Assembly (NCBI RefSeq): GCF_026241855.1
Contig: NZ_JAPJDC010000001.1
Location: 2,480,001-2,544,000, forward strand
From: Curtobacterium flaccumfaciens pv. betae
Lineage (GTDB): Bacteria; Actinomycetota; Actinomycetes; Actinomycetales; Microbacteriaceae
Length of the DNA stretch: 64,000 nt
Direction: 5' to 3'
The position numbers and the translations under genes were made by a program. Below are positions 17,603 through 25,568 of this stretch, piece after piece. The notes under the pieces were generated by a model. It was given only the letters and a program-made list of their open reading frames with translations. It was not told the origin of the DNA and ran no database searches. Positions within the stretch are counted from its first letter, which is position 1; every line of letters starts with the position of its first letter.

Positions 17603-18238
17603 TCAGACGAGTGAACGCGAAACCAGCACGCCGAGCTCGGCGAAGGACCGTTCGAGCTCGTCGACCAGGTGTGTCCCGGCTTCGGAACCCGACCACTCCC
17701 ACCATGCGTGGCGCAGGGCGGCGAGGGCGACGATGGCCGCGAGACCGGCGCGGCGACGAAGCGCCTCAGGGTCCGCGGCGAGCTCCGGGTCGGCGTCTTC
17801 GAGCCGCCGTGCGACGGCCGCCTGCAGCTCCGCCTGGAACTCCTTCATGGACGCCATCCGACGGCTGAACAGCTCCGGGTTCGCGCGGAGGACCTGCTGA
17901 CGCTCCTCGATGAGCCCGCGCTCCTCGATCAGTTCGCGCGTGGAGTGCACGAGCAGCGTGCCGATGTCCGCGAGCAGGTCACCGCTCGGACCACCGTCGA
18001 CGAACGCCCGCAACGCCGCGTCGTCGGGCAGCTGCGGGTCGTCCCCGAGGATCGCCTGCTCCTTGCTCGGGAAGTAGTTGAAGAACGTCCGCGGCGAGAC
18101 GTCGGCTCTCCGGGAGATCTCGTCCACCGTGACCGCGCCGAGGCCGTCCTCGAGGGCGATCCGGAGCGCAGCCTGCTGGATGGCGCGCCGGGTGGCGCGG
18201 CGCTTCCGTTCGCGCAGGCCGGGTTCAGCGTCGGGCAT
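17603..18238 (-). CDS. TetR/AcrR-family transcriptional regulator
   Basis: A 211-residue repressor-type protein. The N-terminal HTH spans about residues 12-58, with VTVDEISRRADVSPRTFFNY containing the recognition helix. The remaining helices form the ligand and dimer domain; an AWWEW segment is near the C-terminus. The target and ligand are unknown. It starts at ATG 18238, beside the 3' end of holB, and transcribes toward tRNA-Thr. A GACAAT box 6 nt before the start hints at a short or absent leader. Confidence 0.88.
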   Translation of the reverse strand: MPDAEPGLRERKRRATRRAIQQAALRIALEDGLGAVTVDEISRRADVSPRTFFNYFPSKEQAILGDDPQLPDDAALRAFVDGGPSGDLLADIGTLLVHSTRELIEERGLIEERQQVLRANPELFSRRMASMKEFQAELQAAVARRLEDADPELAADPEALRRRAGLAAIVALAALRHAWWEWSGSEAGTHLVDELERSFAELGVLVSRSLV

Positions 18239-18262
18239 GCCGTGATTGTCGCACGCCGTGCC

Positions 18263-19405
18263 TCAGCGGCGGGCGCGGGCGATGGTGACGAGCAGTGCTT
18301 CGAGCGCCAGGAGTGCCGCCACGTTGGCCGCGATGCGCTGGCGCGCCAGGGCGACGGCGTCGAGGACCTCGAGCGCGGCAGCGGGCGGTGTCGTCGGCAG
18401 CGCGTGCTCGAGCTGGTCTCGCATGGCCAGGTTGACCGGTTCCGCCGGGGCTCCCAGCCCCAGCAGGAGCAGGTCGCGGTACAGCGAGGAGACGTCCACC
18501 AGGATCCGGTCGAGGCCGTCGCGCAGGCTGCGGGTCGCACGGCGTTTCTGATCGTCCTCGAGGGCGCGGAGCTGTGACCGGAGCGCCGGCGGGATCGTCC
18601 CGCCGGGTTCGACCCCGAGCGAGCGCAGGGCCGCGTCGCGCTCTTCGGAGTCGCGCTGCTCGGTGATGGACTTGGCGTCTTCGTCGGCGACGGCGAGGAG
18701 CTCGGCGGCCGCCATGACGGCGTCACCCACGCTCCGCACACCGAGCACGGTCGTCAGGGTCCGGCGTCGGCGGTCACGTGCGGGCTCGCTCGTGGCCAGG
18801 CGCTGCGCCATGCCGATGTGGCTCTGCGCCTGACGAGCAGCATCCATCGCGAGGGCGCGGTCGACACCGGTCCGGGCGACGAGCAGGTCGGCGACGGACT
18901 CGATGCCGGGCACGCGCAGGCGTACCGAGCGGACGCGCGACCGGATCGTCGGCAACAGGTCGGCTTCACTCGGGGCGCAGAGGATCCAGACCGTGCGCTC
19001 CGGGGGTTCCTCGAGCGCCTTGAGCAGCAGGTTCGAGGTGCGCTCGGTCATGCGGTCGGCATCCTCGATGATGACGACGCGGTAGCGCCCGACCGACGGC
19101 GAGTAGTACGACGAGGTGACGAGCTGCCGGATCTCGTCGATCGTGATGATCACGCGCTGGGTGGTGAGCACCGAGACGTCGGGGTGGGTCTTCGCGGTGA
19201 TCTGCCGCAGGGTGTGGTCGTCGTCGGGGCCGTTGCCCACGAGCGCCGCGGCGAAGGCGGTCGCCACGTTCGACCGACCCGACCCGGGCGGGCCGGTGAT
19301 GAGCCACGAGTGCGTCATGCCACCTGTGCCGTCGGTCGACTCGGCCGCGTTGCGCAGCGACGCGACCGCTTCTTCCTGCCCGGTCAGGCCGTCCCACACG
19401 CTCAC
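18263..19405 (-). CDS. holB: DNA polymerase III, delta' subunit
   Basis: A 380-residue clamp-loader subunit of the AAA+ fold that helps load the sliding clamp. It keeps the opening LTGQEEAVASLR, a P-loop-like segment GPPGSGRSN, the sensor region VIIEDADRMTERTSNLLLKA and the SRC-like segment IRSRVRSVRL. The zinc-binding Cys cluster usual before the THPDV block is absent: the segment DDDHTLRQITAKTHPDV has no Cys. The GTG at 19405 has AGGA upstream. It is the last gene of the topA-tmk-holB operon, 25 bp after tmk. Confidence 0.92.
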   Translation of the reverse strand: MSVWDGLTGQEEAVASLRNAAESTDGTGGMTHSWLITGPPGSGRSNVATAFAAALVGNGPDDDHTLRQITAKTHPDVSVLTTQRVIITIDEIRQLVTSSYYSPSVGRYRVVIIEDADRMTERTSNLLLKALEEPPERTVWILCAPSEADLLPTIRSRVRSVRLRVPGIESVADLLVARTGVDRALAMDAARQAQSHIGMAQRLATSEPARDRRRRTLTTVLGVRSVGDAVMAAAELLAVADEDAKSITEQRDSEERDAALRSLGVEPGGTIPPALRSQLRALEDDQKRRATRSLRDGLDRILVDVSSLYRDLLLLGLGAPAEPVNLAMRDQLEHALPTTPPAAALEVLDAVALARQRIAANVAALLALEALLVTIARARR

Positions 19406-19430
19406 GGGACCATCCTGTCAGTGACCACCG

Positions 19431-20066
19431 TCATGCCGGGTCGATCCCGACGAGCGGAGCGACCGCTCGACGGACCGCGTCCTGCACGGCGTCGGTCGGG
19501 TCCGAGGCGTCGACCACCAGGAAGCGCGATGGCTCAGCCTCGGCCATCTCGAGGAAGGCCTGACGGACGGACTCGTGGAACGCCGCGGCCTCGGACTCGA
19601 GGCGGTCGAAGGTGTCCCCCCGTGCCGCGGCCACCCGGGCGCGTCCGACAGTGACGTCGAGGTCGAGCAGGATCGTGAGGTCCGGTGCCAGACCGTCCGC
19701 TGCCCACTCCGAGACGGAGCGGACCTGCTCGGCGCCGAGCCCGCGCGCGACGCCCTGGTAGGCGACGGACGAGTCGATGTAGCGGTCCTGCAGGACGACC
19801 TCGCCACGGGCGATCGCCGGACGGACGACCGTCTCGACGTGCTGGGCACGGTCGGCCGCGTACAGCAGCGCCTCGGCCCGGGGAGCGACGTGGCCCCGTT
19901 CGTGCAGGACCATCTGCCGGATCTGGACGCCGAGGTCCGTGCCGCCGGGTTCGCGGGTGCGCACCACGGTCCGGCCGTGCGCACCGAGCCACGCCGAGAG
20001 CAGCTCCGCCTGGGTCGTCTTGCCCGCGCCGTCGCCGCCCTCGAGCGTGATGAAGCGACCGGTCAC
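19431..20066 (-). CDS. tmk: Thymidylate kinase
   Basis: A 211-residue kinase that phosphorylates dTMP to dTDP using ATP. The P-loop is EGGDGAGKTTQ at the N-terminus. The dTMP-binding Arg region is REPGGTDLG, and the DR(Y) motif is LQDRYIDSSVAYQG. Length is typical. The GTG start at 20066 overlaps the topA stop by 4 nt (GTGA), so translation is coupled. The topA-tmk-holB order is widespread in actinobacteria. Confidence 0.96.
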   Translation of the reverse strand: MTGRFITLEGGDGAGKTTQAELLSAWLGAHGRTVVRTREPGGTDLGVQIRQMVLHERGHVAPRAEALLYAADRAQHVETVVRPAIARGEVVLQDRYIDSSVAYQGVARGLGAEQVRSVSEWAADGLAPDLTILLDLDVTVGRARVAAARGDTFDRLESEAAAFHESVRQAFLEMAEAEPSRFLVVDASDPTDAVQDAVRRAVAPLVGIDPA

Positions 20067-22882
20067 TTCTTCTTGGCCGCCGTCCGACGAGCCGGGGTCT
20101 TCTTCTTGACCGGCCCCTTGGCACGCTTGTCGGCGATGAGCTGCACCGCGCGGGCGTGGTCGACGGCCTCGACGTCCTCGCCCTTCGGGATGGTCGCGTT
20201 CGTCTCGCCGTCGGTGACGTACGGGCCGAACCGGCCGTCCTTCATCTTGATCGGCTTGCCGGACACCGGGTCGGCGTCGAACTCCTTGAGGGCGGCGCTC
20301 GCGGTGCGGTTGCCGCCGTACTTCGGCTGCGCGAACAGCTCGAGTGCACCGGGCAGGTCGATGTCGAAGATCGCGTCCTCGCCGGGCAGGGTCCGGGTGT
20401 CGGTCCCCTTCTTCAGGTACGGCCCGTACCGGCCGTTCTGCGCCGTGATGTCGTTGCCCGTCTCCGGGTCCTGACCCACGACGCGGGGAAGGTCGAGGAG
20501 CTTCAGCGCGGTCTCGAGGTCGACGGTCTGCGGGTCCATCGACTTGAAGAGCGAGGCGGTGCGTTCCTTCGGCGCCGCGGCCTTCTTCGTCGTCTTCTTC
20601 GCGGGCGCCTTCTTGGCGGGGGCCTTCTTCGCCGTCGCCGTCTCGCTCGTCGCGGTCGCCGCAGCTGCCTCGGCCGCCGGGGCCTCCGCCGCTACGGGCG
20701 CCTCGACGACCTCGCCGGTCTTCGGGTCCACGGTGGGTTCGGGCTCGGGGGTGCGCTCCGTGACGTAGGGGCCGAAGCGGCCGTCCTTCGCCAGGACCTC
20801 TTTCCCGGTCTCCGGGTTGATCCCGACGACGCGGTCCCCGATCACCGGGGCGTCGACGAGTTCCTTCGCCTTCTCGACGGTCAGTTCGTCGGGAGCGAGG
20901 TCCTCGGGGACGTTGACACGCCGCGGCTTCTCGGGGTCGTCGCTCGGCACCTCGATGTAGGGGCCGTACCGACCGATCCGGAGCGTGAGGCCCGGAGCGA
21001 GCTCGACCGAGTTGATCTCGCGGGCGTCGATCTCACCGAGGTTGTCGATGACGGTCCGCAGGCCGCGCTGGTCGTCGTCGCCGCCACCGAAGTAGAAGCC
21101 CTTGAGCCAGTCCACGCGGTCGGCGTCGCCGCGGGCGATGCGGTCGAGGTCTTCTTCCATCTCGGCGGTGAAGTCGTACTCCACGAGCTCGCCGAAGTAC
21201 TCCTCGAGCAACCGCACCACGCTGAACGCGATCCAGTTCGGCACCAGCTGCGTGCCGCGGAGCGAGACGTAGCCACGGTCGATGATCGTCGGGCTGATCG
21301 TGGGGTAGGTCGACGGACGCCCGATCCCCAGCTCTTCCAGCGTCTTGATGAGGCTCGCCTCGGTGAAGCGCGGCGGCGGGGTGGTGTCGTGCCCCTTCGC
21401 CTCGACGTCGGTGACCGAGAGGTGCTCGCCCTGGGCCACGTTCGGCAGGGCGACGTCCTGGCCGGCACGCTCGGAGGACTCGTGGCGGTCCTCGTCACGG
21501 CCTTCTTCGTAGGCGCTGAGGAAGCCGCGGAACGTGATGACGGTGCCCGAGGCGGTGAACTCGGCGTCGGTGCCGTTCGCGGTCGACGCGATGCCCTCGA
21601 CCGACTCGGTGGAGGAGATGCCGAGCACGATCGACGCGGTCGAACCCTTGGCGTCCGCCATCTGGGACGCGATGGTGCGCTTCCAGATGAGGTCGTAGAG
21701 GCGCCACTCCACACCGGTCAGGGTGCCCTGCAGGTCCTGCGGGGTGCGGAAGGAGTCCCCGGCGGGACGGATCGCCTCGTGCGCCTCTTGCGCGTTCTTG
21801 CTCTTGCTCGCGTAGAGACGCGGCTTGTCGGGCACGGTGGCCGAACCGTACAGGTCGGCTGCCTGCTTGCGAGCAGCGTCGATGGCCTGCTTCGAGAGCG
21901 AGACCGAGTCGGTACGGATGTAGGTGATGTAGCCGTTCTCGTACAGGGTCTGCGCAGCACGAGCGGTCTGTCGCGGGGACAGACGGAGCTTGCGCGCGGC
22001 TTCCTGCTGGAGCGTCGACGTGGTGAACGGGGCGGCCGGGCGTCGCGTGTACGGCTTCGAGTCGACGCTGCGGACGGTGGCGTCACCGGCGCGCTCGAGG
22101 ACCGTCGTCAGCGACGCGGCAGCGGCCTGGTCGAGCCGGACGACGTCACCACTGAGCGTGCCGCGGTCGTCGAAGTCACGACCGGAGGCGACGCGGGTGC
22201 CGTGGATCCGGGCGAGTCGCGCGGAGAAGGAGGACTCGCCGGCCTTCTCGAACCGGGCGGAGAGGTCCCAGTAGTTGGCGGAGACGAAGGCCAGGCGCTC
22301 GCGCTCACGGTCGACGACGAGTCGGGTGGCGGCGGACTGCACGCGGCCGGCGGACAGACCGGGGGCGACCTTGCGCCACAGGACCGGGGAGACCTCGTAC
22401 CCGTAGAGACGGTCGAGGATCCGGCGGGTCTCCTGCGCGTCGACGAGGGCGGTGTCGAGCTCACGGGTGGCTTCCTGCGCGCGCTGGATCGCCTCCTTCG
22501 TGATCTCGTGGAAGACCATCCGCTTGACGGGGACCTTCGGCTTCAGGACCTGCAGCAGGTGCCACGCGATCGCTTCACCCTCGCGGTCTTCATCTGTTGC
22601 GAGGTAGAGCTCGTCGGCGTCTTTGAGGGCACGCTTCAGCTCGGAGACGGTCTTCTTCTTGGCATCGGACACGACGTAGTACGGCTCGAAGCCGTTGTCG
22701 ACGTCCACCGAGAACTTGCCGAGGGAGCCCTTCTTGAGCTCGGCCGGCAGGTTCTTCGGCTCGACGAGGTCGCGGATGTGTCCGACCGAGGCCTGGACTT
22801 CGTATCCGTCACCGAGGTATTGCGCGATCGTCTTCGCCTTCGCAGGGCTCTCGACGATCACGAGCTTCTTCGTGCCTGGCAC
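20063..22882 (-). CDS. topA: DNA topoisomerase I
   Basis: A 939-residue type IA topoisomerase that relaxes negative supercoils. The TOPRIM domain starts with LVIVESPAKAKTI and has the acidic triad ATDEDREGEAIAW. The catalytic Tyr lies in GYITYIRTDS. The C-terminal half has no zinc fingers but four actinobacterial repeats with the core GR(F/Y)GPY, interrupted by an Ala/Lys-rich linker (KKAPAKKAPAKK), and a Lys-rich end. GTG at 22882 is the start because AAGGAG sits 4 nt upstream; the in-frame extension beyond it is spurious. The 5' end overlaps the TadE-like gene by 25 bp. Confidence 0.96.
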   Translation of the reverse strand: MPGTKKLVIVESPAKAKTIAQYLGDGYEVQASVGHIRDLVEPKNLPAELKKGSLGKFSVDVDNGFEPYYVVSDAKKKTVSELKRALKDADELYLATDEDREGEAIAWHLLQVLKPKVPVKRMVFHEITKEAIQRAQEATRELDTALVDAQETRRILDRLYGYEVSPVLWRKVAPGLSAGRVQSAATRLVVDRERERLAFVSANYWDLSARFEKAGESSFSARLARIHGTRVASGRDFDDRGTLSGDVVRLDQAAAASLTTVLERAGDATVRSVDSKPYTRRPAAPFTTSTLQQEAARKLRLSPRQTARAAQTLYENGYITYIRTDSVSLSKQAIDAARKQAADLYGSATVPDKPRLYASKSKNAQEAHEAIRPAGDSFRTPQDLQGTLTGVEWRLYDLIWKRTIASQMADAKGSTASIVLGISSTESVEGIASTANGTDAEFTASGTVITFRGFLSAYEEGRDEDRHESSERAGQDVALPNVAQGEHLSVTDVEAKGHDTTPPPRFTEASLIKTLEELGIGRPSTYPTISPTIIDRGYVSLRGTQLVPNWIAFSVVRLLEEYFGELVEYDFTAEMEEDLDRIARGDADRVDWLKGFYFGGGDDDQRGLRTVIDNLGEIDAREINSVELAPGLTLRIGRYGPYIEVPSDDPEKPRRVNVPEDLAPDELTVEKAKELVDAPVIGDRVVGINPETGKEVLAKDGRFGPYVTERTPEPEPTVDPKTGEVVEAPVAAEAPAAEAAAATATSETATAKKAPAKKAPAKKTTKKAAAPKERTASLFKSMDPQTVDLETALKLLDLPRVVGQDPETGNDITAQNGRYGPYLKKGTDTRTLPGEDAIFDIDLPGALELFAQPKYGGNRTASAALKEFDADPVSGKPIKMKDGRFGPYVTDGETNATIPKGEDVEAVDHARAVQLIADKRAKGPVKKKTPARRTAAKKK

Positions 22883-23337
22883 GTGTCTCCTTGATCGATG
22901 GTGCTGATCGGCCCTGTCCACGAGCGTGTCCGGGTCGACCGGGACATCGGTGACCGCGGGCCGACAGGCACACCATACACATAGTGTTCGGGCGGGTCGC
23001 CTGCCGGACCGGCCACCGCGAGTGCGCTGACGACGAACGGACCCGTGCCCACGACCACGCGGACCCGGGCCGTGGTGGCGACGAGTTCGCAGGCGTCGAG
23101 GGCGGCCCCGTTCGCCGTGGCGATCCGGGTGGCGACCGCGCAGGGCTCCCCCGGCACCAGCCCGGTGGCGGCCGCCGCGGTGCCCACGGCGGCGGCGTCG
23201 GCGGCGCCCTGGGCCCGGATGGCCTGCGTGCGGTGACCGGCTGCGGCGAGCGCCGACGACCCGACGAGGACACCCACGCCGAGGACCGCCACGAGCAGCA
23301 CGGTCGCCGAGCCGCGTTGGCCGTCGGGACTCGTCAC
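22858..23337 (-). CDS. TadE-like secreted/pilus-assembly protein (Rv3654c type)
   Basis: A 159-residue protein with the RGSATVLLVAVLGVGVLV membrane anchor typical of the short TadE-like gene near topA in actinobacteria. Two Cys follow (GEPCAVA, DACELV) and could form a disulfide outside the membrane. The family is usually near 85-120 residues. The last 40 residues here are Arg/Ser rich, run across the topA promoter and end inside topA, so the true 3' end may be functionally degenerate. GTG at 23337 lies 1 nt after the stop codon of the tadE gene. Confidence 0.75.
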   Translation of the reverse strand: MTSPDGQRGSATVLLVAVLGVGVLVGSSALAAAGHRTQAIRAQGAADAAAVGTAAAATGLVPGEPCAVATRIATANGAALDACELVATTARVRVVVGTGPFVVSALAVAGPAGDPPEHYVYGVPVGPRSPMSRSTRTRSWTGPISTIDQGDTCQARRSS

Positions 23338-23338
23338 G

Positions 23339-23674
23339 TCAACCCCCTCGGGCCGCGGCGCACCCCGTCGCGGTCAGTGGGAGCGCCGCGGCGGGACCGG
23401 TCGCGCCGCGCGTGGCGTCGACGCAGACCAGGTCGCCGTCCGACCGGACGACGACCGAGACCCCCGGGACGATCCGGTCGGCCGCTGACCGCCCCTGGCT
23501 CTCGTCGTCGCGCCCGATCGCCCGGGCGGCGGTGGCTGCGGCGAGTTGCAGACGGCCCTGCGCGTCGACGACGAGGACCGCCGCGACGAGGGCGGTCAGC
23601 ACGATCGCCACCACGGGGAGCGCCACCGCGAACTCGACGGTCACGGAGCCGCGCTCACAGCGAGAGCGCGCCAC
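23339..23674 (-). CDS. TadE-family pilus assembly protein
   Basis: A 111-residue minor pilin-like protein with the class motif ERGSVTVEFAVALPVV followed by a single membrane helix. TadE/TadF proteins are cleaved by prepilin peptidase and assist Flp pilus assembly. The start is uncertain: GTG at 23674 keeps the basic segment before the Gly-Ser cleavage region and overlaps the DUF4244 gene by 20 bp; GTG at 23644 is the alternative. It belongs to the minus-strand Tad operon and is followed at once by the second TadE-like gene. Confidence 0.8.
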   Translation of the reverse strand: MARSRCERGSVTVEFAVALPVVAIVLTALVAAVLVVDAQGRLQLAAATAARAIGRDDESQGRSAADRIVPGVSVVVRSDGDLVCVDATRGATGPAAALPLTATGCAAARGG

Positions 23675-23894
23675 GGACGAGGTCGGTGAGGATGGTCTGG
23701 ACCTCGCCGGACCGCATGACGGCGACGAGCACACCGGCGAAGGCCACGGCGGCGAGGATGACGACCGCGTACTCGGCGGTCGCCGATCCCCGGTCGTCCC
23801 GCAGTCGTGACCCCCAGCGGGCGACGAGGGGGCGCGGGTGACGGTGGCGGATGGTCCGACGGGTGCGGTTGCCGGGGGATGACGTGGTGCTCAT
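23655..23894 (-). CDS. DUF4244 protein, Flp pilin-like
   Basis: A 79-residue protein with a basic N-terminus, the processing-like motif DRGSATAEYAVVIL and one hydrophobic helix. This is the pattern of the DUF4244 pilin-like gene (Rv3656c type) between tadC and tadE. It probably forms the pilus subunit. ATG at 23894 follows AAAGGAC, a good ribosome binding site. It overlaps the tadE start by about 20 bp. Confidence 0.85.
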   Translation of the reverse strand: MSTTSSPGNRTRRTIRHRHPRPLVARWGSRLRDDRGSATAEYAVVILAAVAFAGVLVAVMRSGEVQTILTDLVRGALSL

Positions 23895-23978
23895 GGTGTC
23901 CGTCCTTTCTGTTCGGTGGGACCAGCGTGTCCGGGCCGGGGTGTCGACGAGGCGGTCACGGTGGCATCTGTGGAGAAG

Positions 23979-24812
23979 TCATTCAGTACCGCCCACCGTG
24001 GAGGAGAGGACCCCCACCACCACGGGCACCACCCCTACGAGCACGAACGCCGGCAGGACGCAGACGCCGAGTGGCAGCACCAGTCGGACGGCCAGTCGTT
24101 CCGCCGCCACGAGCCCGTCGGCAGCGGCCTCGTCGCGCACGTCCTCGGCGGCGCGGCGGAGCAACCCTGCGGCGGGGACTCCTGCACGCCGGGCGAGGTC
24201 GAGGACCTCCCGCAGCCGGTCCAGGTCTCCGGCGGGCGCGGCGGCTCCCGCGGATGCCTCGGCGACGGCCTGCCCGGCGGTGGTCCACGACCCGCCTCCG
24301 GCGACCGCCACGGCCCAGGCGTCGAGGAGCACCCCGGGGACGCGGCCGTCGGGCGTCGCGGAACGGACCAGCCGGGCGGTCCACCTCCGACCGGCCAGGA
24401 CGAGGGCCGCCGCGGTGCACGAGCACGCCCATCCGGCCGGTGAACCGACCAGGACCTCGACGGCTCCGGCGCCCCAGGCCGCACCGAGGCCCAGCCCGAA
24501 GAGCGGCAGCGCGAGCACGACCCGGGCGCTCGTCCGCGGACCGGCCAGGGCAACCCGGATCGCGCGGTCCGAGGCGGCGGCGCGTCGGAGCGCGCCGGCG
24601 AGCCCACGGAGGGTCTCCGCGACGGGCGCTCCCGTCCGGTCCGCCACGCGGAGGACGACGACGATGTCCTGCTGCGCGGGTCCCCCGGCCCCGGGCAGTC
24701 CGCCGACGAGCCGCCAGGCCCGCGGCGGCGGGACTCCCGCCGCGACCAGCGTCGCCACCCGGTCGAGCACCCCGGCAACCCGCGCCGGGCCGTCGGGTGT
24801 GGGTCGGTTCAC
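23979..24812 (-). CDS. Fused TadB-TadC-like type II secretion F-domain protein
   Basis: A 277-residue inner-membrane platform protein for Flp pilus assembly. It seems to hold two short T2SSF units in one frame. The first (about residues 10-155) has VATLVAAGVPPPRAWRLVG and a two-helix hydrophobic stretch. The second (about residues 165-277) has DAWAVAVAGGGSWTTAGQA and ends in LPLGVCVLPAFVLVGVVPVV. In mycobacteria these are separate genes (Rv3658c, Rv3657c). GTG at 24812 overlaps the tadA stop by 4 nt, so it is coupled to tadA. Confidence 0.8.
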   Translation of the reverse strand: MNRPTPDGPARVAGVLDRVATLVAAGVPPPRAWRLVGGLPGAGGPAQQDIVVVLRVADRTGAPVAETLRGLAGALRRAAASDRAIRVALAGPRTSARVVLALPLFGLGLGAAWGAGAVEVLVGSPAGWACSCTAAALVLAGRRWTARLVRSATPDGRVPGVLLDAWAVAVAGGGSWTTAGQAVAEASAGAAAPAGDLDRLREVLDLARRAGVPAAGLLRRAAEDVRDEAAADGLVAAERLAVRLVLPLGVCVLPAFVLVGVVPVVVGVLSSTVGGTE

Positions 24813-25549
24813 CGCAGCCCGTCCACCGGGCGCACCTCGAGCCTCCCGTCCGGGCCGACGCACAACGTGCCCACGCCGCCGAGCCGCCGCTGTCCTGCTC
24901 GTCGTTCCACGTGCAGGACCAGGTCGAAGGCGCTGACGGCCTGCCGGGCGAGCGCCTCGGCACCGAGGCCGGCGAGTGCGCCGAGTGCTTCGAGGCGAGC
25001 GGCGACGTCGGCGATGCCGTTGGCGTGCACGGTGCCGGCTCCCCCGTCGTGCCCGGTGTTCAGGGCGGAGAGGAGTTCGCGGACCTCGGCGCCGCGGCAC
25101 TCCCCCACGACGATCCGGTCGGGGCGCATCCGCAGCGCCTCGCGCACGAGCCGGTCGAGGCCGAGCGCGCCGACCCCCTCGGCGTTGGCCTGCCGCGCCT
25201 CGAGCGCGACGACGTGCGGGTGGGCGATCCGGAGCTCGGCGACGTCCTCCACCGTCACGATGCGCTCGTCGACGGGGACGTTGCCGAGCATCGCCGCGAG
25301 CAGGGTGGTCTTGCCGCTGCCGGTCGCGCCGGTGACCAGGACGTTCCGGCGCGCGGCGACGGCGTCCTCGACGACCGACCGTGGGACGAACGCGAAGGTG
25401 CCGCCGCGCTCGAGGGTGGCGAGGGAGGGTCGCTGGACCTGTGGCAGCCGGATCGACACGGCGGTGCCGCCGACGGACACCGGAGCAAGGACGACGTGGA
25501 CCCGGACGCCGTCGCCGTGCCGGACGTCCGCGCACGGGGTGGTCTCGTC
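24809..25549 (-). pseudogene. tadA: tadA, 3' fragment (Flp pilus ATPase, interrupted by element)
   Basis: This is the C-terminal two thirds (246 codons plus stop) of the secretion ATPase that powers pilus assembly. It holds the Walker A VTGATGSGKTT, the Asp box TVEDVAELRI, Walker B-like DRIVVGECRG and the His box GTVHANG. Upstream the frame reads ETTPCADVRHGDGVRVH and then enters the mobile element at 25549, with no ATG. The missing 5' part lies at 35432-35809. Removing the element gives a 370-residue TadA with a continuous frame, so this is an insertion split and not decay. A GTG at 25480 might start a truncated product, which would lack the N-terminal domain. Confidence 0.9.
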
Positions 25550-25560
25550 AAAACCATAAA
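25540..25560. other. attL of the integrated element
   Basis: Host tadA sequence meets element sequence at CTCGTC (25544-25549). The element half-site is TCAAAACC (25548-25555). The same 6-bp core occurs at 35432-35437. The boundary is fixed by the tadA reading frame, which resumes at the other end. Confidence 0.85.
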
Positions 25561-25568
25561 ATAGACAT

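Noticed and set aside
20156..22894. 912-codon plus-strand frame opposite topA
   Set aside because: Antisense of a universally conserved gene with all topoisomerase motifs on the minus strand.
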